Positions 11,401 through 23,900 of a stretch of DNA of 64,000 nt are shown in pieces. Origin of the DNA: Rotaria sp. Silwood1 (Eukaryota > Rotifera > Eurotatoria > Philodinida > Philodinidae); NCBI GenBank assembly GCA_905250075.1, contig CAJNOP010000001.1, forward strand, positions 1 through 64,000. The letters are read 5' to 3'. Within the stretch, counting starts at the first letter, position 1. The number at the start of each line of letters is the position of its first letter. Position numbers and translations under genes: made by a program. The notes below the pieces were generated by a model that made no database searches, was not told where the DNA came from, and saw only the letters and a program-made list of their open reading frames with translations.

Positions 11401-13795
11401 TATTCGATTCATCCATTCTGCTCGTTCAATATCAGGAAAAAATACCTATACGTGAAATGAATATGTTTACTTTTGTTTTGAAAAATTTTATTTACCCATG
11501 ACGGTAATTCATCTAAACGTGCTTTAATATATTGTTCTTCATTTTTATTTATTTCATTTAACATTTTATGACGTAGTAGAGATTGAGTACGTTGACGTTT
11601 TCGAAATAGATATATAAATACAGCTAATAAAATCCATGATATACTGAAATGAAAATATCCTAAAAAAAGCCAAACGAATTTTGGTTTTTCTTTTATTTAA
11701 AGTATTTTCTCACTAGCTTTGCAACTCTAACATTATAAAAGATAACAACTTATTGGTTTTTCCTTGCTGAAGACAATATGAACAAATTCGTTTTGGGTTC
11801 TATGATTGAAGATAATAATCTACGATGGATTTTACAACAAAGTCTCGATACATCGAAAAGTATTTATTATCTGTCAGTAAAACAATGATGTGATAAATTC
11901 TGTTGACGTTATACCAATGTATAATCCAGTGATCAGCTTATTGATTATTATTTTTATCGAGTTGTATCGTTCTTCAATCAGAGACAATCCTCCCAGTTAT
12001 ACTTGTTGATCTTTTTTGTGTTTAAAAAGGACAAGATCGATAACTGTTGAAATTGGCCCCCTAAAAAAATTTGACTTCTAGTCAAACTATCACACAAAAC
12101 ATTTATAAGTGAATCTCGGTAGAATTAGTCAATGATTGCCATATGTATACTGAACTCGACTGTTGCTAATAATCAATTCCTTTGATCCATCTATCTCACT
12201 AGTAGCATCTCAAACTAAGTAGGCTTACATGTATTTCAAATATTTTCATAAACTTTCCTTCTCGTCGAAAAAATTCATTCGTAGTCCCCTTCATGGATCG
12301 CTTAATAAATGAGTTTTATGAAAATGCGCGGTTTTTGTTTACTCATCTGTTATTTGAAGTTCTACTCTCGTTTTATAATCATATAACTTGATTCCCACGG
12401 TCACAATAATTTATTTATCGAACCTTAAGGGAGACCAGAGCTGAATTTTTCAACGGAACTAATAAGATTCTGAAAATATTTGAAATACATGTAAATGCAA
12501 TTAATGTGGGGTGCTAATTCACAGTATCATATTCGTTTTTTATCTAAAGTATAACTTTTGTTATCGAGCTCTGCTGAATACTAGGAAAAAAGGCTCAAAA
12601 TCTTTTTTGGAAAGCAGTCTCCCTGGGGTTTCTTTCAATGATGTGTGTTTCTTCTGCGATGTTTTTATAGCATTTTCAAGCCCTTGAAAAATACTATCAA
12701 AACACATGAAAATAGTCTGATCGCTCATGAAATGAGCAGAAAAAAAGAGCTGATTATTGTGAACGGTAGTTTTCAAGGTACATCTGACAGTCGTTAATTG
12801 TTTCAATTGACAATATGCACAGGACAAATATGAGTCATATGACTAATTCTTTCAGGGCTGAGTAACGAACACCTTGTACAATAATTTGACATAGAAGAAA
12901 TCAAATTTCCCGAGGGAGGGAAACAATATCAATAGTTATCGACGCCTTCCTTTGTGAATTGGAATTTCTTTAACAATGAAAGACTGATGCTTGTGATGAG
13001 GACAATTTTTTGCAGGATAATTGGAAGCAAAGGTTTTTCTTGTTTTCAAACAAGTTAAAGTTTAAAAACTTTACTATGTTGAAGTTTATAGCCTTAGAAA
13101 TAGTCGAGTATCGAGTTAAATCGAATTAGTTCATGGTGAACAATGATCTTCCTTAATTTGTTCCGAGTGTCTGTCTAATCATATCAAATTATCCAAAATA
13201 GAATATTTAATAAGTTAACTTTGAAAATTGTTAGTGAATATCAAAATTCTTTGTTGTTCGTGGAAAACCAGAAAAAAAACACTCAAAAATGAATTTTTCT
13301 TTTAAACTATTAAATTTCAATTTACATTCTGAAGATACTTTGTTTCCGTACATAATAACCAAAAAAAAAAAATTTTTTTAAATAATGTTTTTCACTTACC
13401 AAGTAACCAAACGAAAAAGACAAGACCAACAATTTCCAAATATCTTTTCACCATAACAATTAAATCACCTTCTGTTGATCCTATACCTATTCTAGTTTGA
13501 GGTAATTGAATTTGACGAAATTCATGTCCAATATTTGAACTTGATGATGGTGATGATACGAAATTTGTATCTGATGAATCATCATTTAACTGTTTTTGTA
13601 TATGTGTTACAAGAGTTTCCATCATATTGGTAATCTACCAAACCCAAAGAATTTTTTTTAGATTTTTATTCAATTAAAAAGTAACAAAAACTCAATTGGT
13701 TATAATAAGCATTAAATTAAGAAGGCATACTTATCATAGATACATACCATTGTCGATGCACGTGCATATAATGACTGAGTTTTGACATCAGCCAT
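5441..13795 (-). CDS. ESYT: Extended synaptotagmin (E-Syt), ER-plasma membrane tether
   Basis: Twenty-one exons join in phase to about 864 residues, close to vertebrate E-Syt2. From the 5' end: 13748-13795, 13400-13634, 11496-11659, 11266-11445, 11138-11211, 10913-11069, 10787-10842, 10609-10729, 10455-10554, 10330-10394, 10183-10274, 9452-9500, 9308-9397, 9155-9244, 8763-9089, 7157-7366, 6117-6205, 5981-6064, 5794-5925, 5626-5731, 5441-5566. Order: N-terminal membrane hairpin (GLVFFVWLLGYFHFSISWIL), SMP lipid-transfer domain (AEWMNRIIKQAWPYANRYLD; RIILSPLINTIPLIGAVTYF), linker ending MMVLPNR, then C2A with acidic Ca2+ loops (KSDPFVKV; YDEDPGKDDFIG), a C2B lacking most loop aspartates, a disordered linker and a C-terminal C2 (LPDPYVRVYLIPD). 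The family anchors ER to plasma membrane and moves glycerolipids in response to Ca2+. The start MADVKTQSLYARASTM is the first in-frame Met of its exon. Confidence 0.92.
7435..8672. mobile_element. Foldback element with ~350-bp inverted arms in an E-Syt intron
   Basis: The segment around 7435-7790 is repeated in inverse orientation at about 8320-8672. Matching blocks include CATAACTTTGAACAAGG against CTTTGTTCAAAGTTATGAG at the outer edge, TGACAGAAAATAAGAGAAAG against its complement, and CACTTAATTGACTTTGTG against CACAAAGTCAATTAAGTG at the inner edge. Arms are roughly 85-90% similar by eye. The loop of about 530 bp has no recognisable reading frame. It lies wholly in the intron between exons 8763-9089 and 7157-7366. 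It is probably a non-autonomous DNA transposon (long-TIR MITE); I could not define a target-site duplication. Confidence 0.7.
9815..9955 (+). repeat. SINE-like repeat, copy 1, in an E-Syt intron
   Basis: The stretch contains GCTCAAGCAATTGAGC, which fits a tRNA D-arm (stem GCTC/GAGC) and a pol III A-box. It is followed by CTTCGAGTCA, a weak B-box match. The downstream part (CTTCTGTCC, AGTTATAGTTGTAGGGACGA, CGGACAATGGAATCTGCC) aligns with the complement of 59755-59885. Two diverged copies on opposite strands with a shared tRNA-like head suggest a tRNA-derived SINE. The A-B spacing is short, so the pol III reading is tentative. Confidence 0.4.
12225..12503. repeat. Small foldback repeat in the long E-Syt intron
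   Basis: GCTTACATGTATTTCAAATA with the following TTTTC on the left is mirrored by GAAAATATTTGAAATACATG on the right. Weaker complementarity continues inward for about 45 bp (GTCGAAAAAATTC against GAATTTTTCAACG). The unit spans about 280 bp inside the 1.7-kb intron between exons 13400-13634 and 11496-11659. It is consistent with an old MITE; no duplication was recognised at its ends. Confidence 0.45.
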
Positions 13796-16700
13796 TATAG
13801 AAAATTTTCACTGAATAGAAAAAAAATAATAATAAAAAAAGAGAACGTCTTTTTTTGTTCTTTTTCAAACAAGACAATTTTAGTTTTAATGCTTTCATCA
13901 AAAAAAAGAAAAACAAAAAGTATGATGCCTATTAAAAAACTTCTCAAGTATTGAAATATATAGATGTTGTTGTCTTCGGTTTTTTTTGCGTCTTTCTTTT
14001 TCAACACCACACTTTCAATCACAAGTTAATCTACCATAAATCATGAGAAAAAAAACAAATAAACCTACTGGTGTCGATGTCTGGTTATTCTTACCTCTAA
14101 AAGTGTTTTATATTTAAGACAAAAATGAAAATATTCAACTAGAGAATATTTAAAAGAATGTTTGCAGAGTATCATACATAAAATTTGACTTATATTTTAC
14201 CTTATCAAAATAATGAAGAAAAAAATATGTATATATATCTATATATGAATGTATTGTTTCATAGATATATCAGCATAATAAACAAAAGAAAAAAAGAACG
14301 TTTACCGAGGTAAATTACATCAATATATAAAATAGTCTATCTTAGACAAAGAAAAAGAATCGATGAATAGGTAGTATCATACACATCATTATGTGCGTAA
14401 AATAGCAATGAAATATTCTCAAAGTGTAATCGAATCTGCTATACTATGGAAAAGATAAGAAGATTGGAAAGTTGGCATTTAAAAGAAAGAAAATATGATA
14501 TATTTATTTTTTTCTTTTATGACGATAAAATGATAGTTGATCTCCTTGTTATGGTTGTATTTTTTACCTGATTGTTTTTAACGTATAAATTATAACGTTT
14601 ATGGATGCTTTTTCAATAGCTTATAGATTTGATGAAAGTCTGAAACAATAATATGCCTGCTCTTGGATGCATCGTTTTAATATTTTTTTCTCTTTTTTTT
14701 TGCTTTTTCTTCGTTGATGTTCGGTGTCGTTGTCGTCGTCACTATGTGCATACGTGTAGTCATATCGTCAACGAAGAGAGAGAGAGAGAAAGAAGGAAAT
14801 ACGACCATTGCAAACAGAAGAAGGTAAGCATAAATAAATATACGGTGAGTAATCATATAGTAAAAAACAGCGAATTTTGTCTATGTTCGCTGTTTGAATG
14901 TGTCAAGAATTTCAGAAAAAAAGAAGAAAGAAAAAAAACGCAAGTAATTTGTTGTAAGTGATAAAAAAAAACTTCTGTATGCTGTTATTTATTGCTTTTT
15001 CTTTTTTTGATTATAATCAAAGAACAAACGAATACGAAAAATAAATATTTGTTCGTATCTTTTGACATTGCTTATTCTCTTTTCTCTTCTTTTTTTCGGA
15101 ATGTTAACATGAATAGTACTAACAATATAGAGTAGCACTTGTAGTCAATAATATAGTTAAAAAAGCAACCTACGTGATCAACTAAAATAATATTGATTAG
15201 CATGAAACACAAAAAAAAACAGAACTGAATAATATTTCGTGGTTTTTCTTTTTCTCTACACTAATAATCATTTGTATGACATTTTTGTCGTTCGACAACG
15301 AACAAATAGACTTATAAATAGAAAAATGTAAAATTTTGATATGATTTTTCATAATTATATGATAGGAAAAAAAAGAAACCTCATTCATAAAATAGTTCTT
15401 TGTATTTCATTTCATTTGTGTAGATAAATCATTTTGTATTCAATACAATGATAATCTATATTTAGTTTATAAATTATTTTTTACCAACAAGAGATTTCTA
15501 TTCTCTTATGAACATCTATTGAGAATAAGCATTAACAGAATTTTAAAACTCAATTGATTTTTGCTGAGTTATTATAAGAAATCTCTTATACATTGTTGAT
15601 AAAAACAATTCTAATAAAAAAAGACTTAGTCGATTTATTAATCGATATGAAAATATTTGATAGAATACAACAGATGCATTTACATTGATTGTCGATGATG
15701 CATTATGTATGTTTTCACTGAAATTAAGCATCATCTAGAAAACCAAATTAATATAGCTTTGATCAGATATGTATTAGTTATTTTAATCTCTATTCAAGCA
15801 AATGTAAACACCGAAATTCAAAGAGAATCATAGACATGTAAAGCAAGCAATGGAATCAGAATAAAAAGTCTAAGTGACTTTTGATGTTTGGGATATTTGT
15901 TATGAAGAAATTGTGAGCACCTTGAAAAAAGAAATTTTTCTTTGTACATGTTAAAATCATTTATGTCATGGTCATGAAAAAATCCATGACAAAAGTATAA
16001 CAACAAATGGTAAGTTTCAAAGAGTATTTGTGTGTAAATTTCTATATTTAAAAAATATATCTAAAAGAATTCTTTTGATTCACATGAAAAGAATCAGAAC
16101 TCATAGATATGAAATAATTGCATAGAGAGTGTAATTCATCTTATTTCTTTTCTTGATTTTGAAGATAAAAAAAATTATTTTAAGAAATGAAGAGATCTTA
16201 AAAAATTTACATGAAAATAAAATAATTTAAAAAGAAAATTTTGAATTTCAGGTTTATCAAAATGTTATTTGAAATTGTTCGAACATCAAAATAATTTCTT
16301 TATTTCAAGAGCAAAAACAAACGATAATCTCTGAAATCAAGAGTTAATTATATCTCACTGAACTGAATTACGTTGAAATCTAAGTAAAATAACACTAGGG
16401 AAATCATTAAATAAGTTATTTATGTTAACATGCTTTGAGAATATGATGATTAATCAAAAAAGTTAGTTGTACGGATGCTCTTATTTCCTGTTATTTGAAC
16501 TGTTGTTGATGTCAGTATTAATTGAGGGTAGATGTAAAATAAATATCTCACAAATGTTAATAGCTAGTGACCTGTACTTTTGATCAATCGGAAGAGACAC
16601 AATCTGAACGTGCTTTAATATAATATTACGTAAGACAAACATTGTTGTTTAACCGATAGCTTTTCGAGAATCTTCGCGAAAAATTCATGGTAATACTATA

Positions 16701-18279
16701 TAGACCTAATGTATTTTGCGGCTCTGATATTCACGTTACATAGAGACTCTTTGAATCTGTATTCCTACTTAGAAATAACTTGACTGATTACCTTCTCTCT
16801 TTCTAATATTTATCACACTAAAGTAAACTTCCGTTCGATGTGTGACCAGACAAATATTTTAATTTGACAGTAAGTTTTAATCGATTGTCTAAGTATATAA
16901 ACGAACGATAAAAATTTCCTCTCGAATTAAAATAACCATCTATTTATATATCGAAGATAGGTTTCTTTGGGTTTAATGAGTGTTAAGAATGGAGAAGGTA
17001 ATCAATTGACAATAGAAGGTTTTGTATTATTCATAAAGAACAAATGACATGTTTGGATTAAATTAAAGCTCTCAATGCCAAACTAACAACTTGAAAATAT
17101 GAACTATTCAAAGTGTATGCCAAGCGAAATAATCGATCTTTTTTAGACATTTACAGTATTTGTAAGATACCTACAAGTCAAAATTTTAACAATATTTATT
17201 TTTCTTTTTTTATGATAGTTGAATAGAGTTCGTAGATATGCATTTAAAAAAAACTGTGTTGTACACTTTAAAGAAAAATTAATGAAAAACAAGCACAAGA
17301 TACATTGTTGTCGATTATAAAGAAAATAGAGAAAAAAATTCTGACTGCCATGAAATCTTATAAAACTTTTGTTTAAGTTTGACGTACACGTTTTCTTATG
17401 CAATTCAACGACTTCTACCCAAAATGTCACAAAGAAAGAAAAATAAATAGCGTTAAAATTTTAACTTAAGAGTAATCTTCACTAATTGTAAGTGTCTACG
17501 AAATTCTTTATCTCACTTCATGTACACCATGACCATGAACAACTCATGTTTTTGATTTGTCAGTTTGCCGTTGAAAACTTTAATTTTACCTAGATATATC
17601 TAAGTTTTTTACCAAAAGTCCAAAACCTTCCAATGTGAGCTACATGTGAGACGTCCTGTGTATATCAAAATCAAAAATTCATTATATACACATAGTATTA
17701 TTTTGGATTTTTCAAATAGATTCCGAAAGATCATTGATTAAATAATCATTTTACTTCACATAATATTGCTATCAAAACACTTTCGAACTCAGCCTCTTTA
17801 CATTGATGAAAACCACAACAAATAACTACCTATTGCCGACTCGAGATATTTGTCTTACATCCATGCCTACTTAATTTCTGGCATTTAACTATTATTTCTA
17901 CAAATAATAAAGTTCATTATTATTGACTTCAACTAAAGTACCAACGATCTCTCTAACAAAAAGAAAAAAAAGGAATTTTCTTCGATATTTCTTTTATTGC
18001 ATATTTTCGAACGTTGTTCTCTATTAATTCCGATTCTAAAAATTCAAATGAACAAAATTAATCTAATATATTCATAATATCAACAGATAACTTATAAAGA
18101 AAATCAAAATTACTGTAAAAATAAAACCAGAAAAAAAAACAAAAACCAAACAAAACCAATCATTGTCTCAGTGACGAGAAGAACACCTGCTCGTCATTGT
18201 TGCTTAAGATAAAAAATATTTGAAAAAAAAGAATTTGAAATAAAAGGAGAAAAAAACCTTTACAATAATATTTCACTAC
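13796..18279. other. Gene-poor interval upstream of the synaptotagmin gene
   Basis: About 4.5 kb of AT-rich DNA. It contains short low-complexity runs (AGAGAG near 14775, poly-A/T tracts) and only short open frames with biased composition (rich in F, I, K, N). No domain, tRNA or bounded repeat was recognised. The first few hundred bases should hold the E-Syt promoter, but I see no specific element. Confidence 0.5.
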
Positions 18280-21200
18280 TTATAAAAATGATTCAAGATG
18301 ATACTGATTAGTAATTTTTGGTGGTGAATCTATAGCCATTTGACGAATATCACCAACTTCAAGAATTCTTTCATAAAGAGCAATCGTTTCAGGAGATAAA
18401 CCGGCATTTAAAAGACGACTTTCTAATGCAGTATTATGATTATAAAGTAATCTTTGATTATGATTTGGACTTGAATCTGGTAATGTTATACGTAATGGAA
18501 TATCGGAATATTGATTCGAAAGACGAGGTACATCAAATAAAGATTTTGATGTTACACTATGCCATTGTAAATTTGGATCAATGATAACTGAATGATTTTG
18601 AGCGTCTTTTATTTTATCCTTTGTTATATTAGATTGGTGAAGTGAATTATCGACAACTTTTATAGTCGATGTTAGTAATGTTTGTTGAGGATTATTTGAA
18701 GGTTTCTAAGAGAAATAAAGAAAAATAAAATTTCAAATCGATTAAAAGTGATTTACCATTTGTGAAGTTGTATTTATAATTTTATCTGACGGCATATGAT
18801 TTGGTATCCTTGAACGAACTGATTGTTTTAATACATCTGAACTTATTGAATGACGATCATACACAACGGGATTTAATGAAGGTGAAGGTTGTACTGTAGA
18901 ATGTGTCATACTTAACGATGATGTTGGTCGATATTGTTGCAGATGAGGATGAGAAGGTGGATGTATTTGTTGTTTTGATGAACTTTTAATAAATAATTTC
19001 AAACAAGTTATTGCTATTTTGTTGTTTTGATTAGTTCAGTTTTTGAAAAGAGGCTTACTTTTGTTTAATTTGATTTGTTGATATTTGTGATTTCGTATTT
19101 ATATTTAATGGCATTTGTGGTTGTGGATTAAATGTTGTTGGTTTAAAAAAAGGACGAAAAGCACTACGAGATCCACCACCAACTAAACTATTAGTAAATG
19201 GTTGAAGTGAACGTCCTGATTGACTGTTCAAATTTTCATTAGAAGATTTCGCTGAAGAAATCGTAGATCTTGGAATATTAGTTGTTGATAATAAATTTCT
19301 TTCATTCTCATCTCTTGTTAAAGTAATTTGAAGTGATGGACGAGGTTTTTGTCGATTTGGAGGCACAATAGCAATAGGTGGTGCTTGATTTGAAACAGAT
19401 TTTTGTTGAAGTGAAGAAAGAACATGAGATTGTGATGGTGGTAAACTTTGACTACGAATAGTTGAAATTTGTTGAGGATATCTTAATGTTGGTTGATGTT
19501 GAGAATGATGTCGAGGAGCAACAGGAAAACGAACACTTGATATGGAAACATCCATGGTCGGTCGAACAGGTTGGACGGATGGTGGAACAGTGGCTATTGG
19601 TAATTGTTGTGTTGGTACTAGAATAATATATAGATAAAAACAGATTGAAATAGCGTTTCGTAATTCTATAAATCATGTATGTATCAACAAAAAGAAGTTT
19701 GTTTATTCTTAACATATTTCAATTACAATTCGAAGTTTACTTGATAAAAAAGATGTGTTTAGAGTGTTATTCTATATATAAACAATTATTAATTAACTAT
19801 ATTTTTTGTTTTCAATAGACTATATATTTCGACAATATTCTTCTTTTTATTTCTACAACATATGAACATTGAATGATTGATGAAAATTTAATAGCTAGTA
19901 AATATATTGCTTTTTCTTTTGCATCAATTAAATATTTTTGATGTATTTTTTTAAAATGTCATTGGCATCAGAACATAGTATGATCGATGAAAGTATTTGA
20001 AACAATGCTACTTTGTTTTTTTGAACTATTTATTCACACGAGCAAAAGATTGATTTGGGCAATTGTGAAATACAAAGGTACATTTCACGACACGTGTGTA
20101 CTTTATAATTATGGTGTTAGAGTTTAATGAATGGTTGCAAGTATTAATTAAACTGAAAGTTTAAGATGTTGTCTACATACTATAATCGATTATATATATG
20201 ATGAATAATTATTCGTGGTGAATTTTTGGATCGGATTTTTTAATAGCACAGTAGAAGAAAAGAAACCAGGAGAAAAACATTAGAATTTCTTACTTATGGT
20301 TTTTTAATGTGAATCTACTTTAGAAACTCTTGTCAAAATCAACAAGTTCATCTTGCCTATGATAAAGTGTAATTCATATGAGAAATTTTCATAATTATAA
20401 TTCACTCATTCCAAACTCTGCTGAATTCACATGTATGTAAATCATCCTTTTAAATAGATTTAATATACACCTATAGAATTGTTTTGATACTAGATTTTAA
20501 AATCGTACTGATAAAATATGGTATTGTTCATATGAAATAATTTTTCTTTCAGAATTGGAGGATCTGTATTCGTTGTACTATTGGCGATTTACTTTCGAAA
20601 AAGTTATGAACTAATCGAGAATTTGTTGATTAAGTAGTGTTTTATGTAGTATAAGGGGGAGGGAACAACTCTCCAAAGGTCAGGTTCACCTTCCACGATT
20701 TTATGATTTTTTAAAGAATATATTATGTTTTTGTACTCCCAAGAATAAGTGTTTGATCTTTACAGAACTTTAAATCATTTATTCAACCGAAAATATATCA
20801 ACAAAATTTTTCGATTAAGTGTAACATTAATATGAAACAGAAAAATAGGATTATTCATCTTAGCAATTATTTGGACATTATTCAAGCTATTAATCATTTT
20901 TTTTTCTTATCTATTCTGTCCTATTGAAAGTAACGTTAACTAAAACCGCACTCATTTGATACAGAACGGATGATATGCTTTATTGACTACGCATGAATAA
21001 TTTTTAACATTGTTTTTCTTCAATCATACAGCTATTTAGGCTTTGAAGGTTACAAACGAAGACAGTTACTATTTTTTTTTCTTATAAACAGAAAATTATT
21101 AATTTCGATGATAAAATCTAAGAATAGTAGAGTCTTAGTATCACAATGTACATAATAAAGACAGAAACAAATAGTAATAAAATTTTTCTTGAACTTGAAT

Positions 21201-22089
21201 TGAAATGAATCAAGAAATGTAGATAAAATCAAGACAACTTCTATATTGCTCTATGTTACTTTCGGTATAATTAACAGGGTTAAAATTCAAAAAATGGATT
21301 CCGTTCTTTGCTTTATCTACGCTTAGATCTATATGTATTATTAAAATTATTTCAACATAGAAGACAAACTAAAATCAATTGTTAATATTTCGAATTAATA
21401 CGTATATATTGAAGTTTGGATAAAATATTAGAAATATTTTAAATGAAGCTAATAATTTGTATAAACTAACCTTTATCAGTATCATTAAGTGATATATCTT
21501 TTACTGCTTTAAGTGTATCGACTGACGAGTTTGATTGTGACTTTGTTAATGCTAATGTATCAGACTCGTCTAATGATGAAGTCGATGGTGGTGTAATACC
21601 AGCTTGACTTAAATCTTCAGCTGTAATAATAGTTAACATAATTTCAGGTTTTTTTGGTAATTTTTTCTTTTTTTTAGGTGTTATATTAAATATTTGCCGA
21701 GATTTTGTATTAATTTTTATTGGTGACGATGAATCATGACGAGAAGAACGAGAATATTTTCTTCTTTTTATTATCGTCGATGTTGTTGTTAATAATGGAT
21801 GTATATAACGTTTTGTTCCATCGAGATATCTAACTTCAATTGGTGGTTTCTGTTGACATTCATTTTCTTGTCGTCGTCGTTGTACATCAACTGTTGGTAT
21901 AGAACGAGCGCTAATGAGACCATGAGATGTCTGATTTGACCAGTAAATTGATGATTGTTCACGATTATCAAGTTTATGTTGAATATTAACAACTGATGAA
22001 GAAAGACTATCACCTGACTCCTCATAAATAGTTTCAAGATGAACAGCTGGAGGTGCAGGAGGAATAACAGGTTGAGTTTTTGATACCAT
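18280..22089 (-). CDS. Large intrinsically disordered protein, function unknown
   Basis: Four exons (21471-22089, 19059-19617, 18757-18982, 18280-18705) join in phase to about 609 residues. The start MVSKTQPVIPPAPPAVHLET is the first Met of the only long 5' exon. The sequence is rich in Ser, Pro, Gln and Thr. It has a basic patch (ITPKKKKKLPKKPEI at about residue 145) that could serve as a nuclear signal, and long Q/P/S runs in the middle. A more ordered, charged C-terminus contains LSPETIALYERILEVGDIRQ. No enzymatic motif or known fold is visible. A nuclear regulatory or scaffold protein is plausible from composition only. The intron of about 1.85 kb after the first exon is the longest; the other two are short. 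Confidence 0.7.
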
Positions 22090-23900
22090 CTTGATTGATT
22101 AAAACGTCTCTAATGAGACGTCTTTTTTTTTTCTTCTTAAAATGAATTACTAAATATTTATACGATCAATCGAATGACTGCATATGACTATCGTTATATC
22201 ATATATTTGATTTGTTCACTTTATTGGGCTTTTTTTTCTTGTGTACGTAGCGATTCATTCGTTTGTATCATATAAATGATCAGTCATTAATCACCTTTTT
22301 AAAGCGTTAATATATTTGATAATCGTATTGGCAATGATATTCAGTCAAAGGATATAAATAATATAATGACATAACAACTAAAATAATAAATGATATCTAA
22401 CAAGAAAAACACATAGTAAGCGAAAATCTGTATAGCAAATTGAAATAGTGTATGCATACACTTATAAGCAAACCTTATTGACTCTTAGTGCTTTAAATAT
22501 CCATCATCAAACATGAATGAAATGTGTGTGTAAACGCTCATGACATATATAAATATATACGTATACACACATATATACGTATATATATGTATATATTTAT
22601 ATATATATATATATATATACGAAGAGCTTATTCATCTTCTTTTTTTTCTCTTTGTGACCTATTTCAACACCTCTTACATTTACGCATATCAAAATATATT
22701 TTGACATGCATAGCGAACACTTTCATTCTTTTTTTCTTTACTTCTTTGTCTCTTTGACAGCTTACAGATACTTTCCTTCATAAACCACTACAAGCTTTAC
22801 ATACACGAATGAAGTACATACAAAATGAAAAACTAAACATAGATATACTATAATTATAATTTGTCCTTATTTACAGTTTGCCTTCAAACAGACATACGAC
22901 ATAGACGCGTCATCAAGCGAAACAAGTGTCTCATCTACTACTCATTCTGTCATTTGTATACACACATGTATCTGACTGTACCGTCATGTTTGTCATTATT
23001 TCAAATCAGATAATCAGTATCCTTTAAAAACTTGCTCAACATCAAATAAAAAAGAGTCAAGTAAAGCCGATGATGAAATTCAACTAAACCATATATTGAA
23101 AACATAGCAACTGAAATGATATAGTTAGATCGTTTTTTTTTAAATTTAAAGTATTAATATATGATACATCAATGACCATTAATGTTACCTGTACATATTT
23201 TATTTACTAATAGGCGAATATCCTTGATCGGCCGATTCATTCATTTTTCTTTCTTTCGTTTTCTTCGCTCATTGATTTTTTTGATTTTTATTGTGCATAC
23301 ACCTAACTATGATGCATCTTTTTTTGTGTTTCATGGTCAAACATTACAAAATGACAACTCGTTTCTGGTTATAATTGGACTTGATTGCGCTATTCAGAAA
23401 AAATGCTTACATAATGGAGAATGACGTATTTTCTTTTCCATATTAAAACATTCATCTATCTATAAGGTATAACTTAAAATGTTTGTCTTGTATTTAAACT
23501 AGTTACCTATACGGCAATGAGGACGATGGTAACAATGAACATTCTTTCTGTGTAATATCAAAGCTAAATACATATGAAATGTGAATGGTCACATTGTTAT
23601 TATCATTGTCCTTCTTCGTCCCATGTCATTCTCGATTCAAAATAATACTGTTCAGACGGATGATATGACAGATTTTATCTTACCAGTCACCCTATTCAAT
23701 TACTTCGTTGACGAGAACGAAAGTGTTTTTTGTTTCTTTTTCGTTCAATATGCAATATGAATCACGTATTGCGACAAAATTAAAAAGAAGAGACCAAAAG
23801 AAAAGAAAAAAGAAAAATACAGAAGACGAATAATTTATTCATACAAACATAAATACAAATAAATAGAGATAAACTAGAAGTTAATTTATTATTATGTATT
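22090..23900. other. Intergenic, microsatellite-bearing
   Basis: Holds an (AT)/(ATAC)-type microsatellite at about 22545-22620 and otherwise AT-rich sequence without recognisable genes. It separates the promoter side of the disordered-protein gene from the 3' end of the homeobox gene. Confidence 0.5.
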
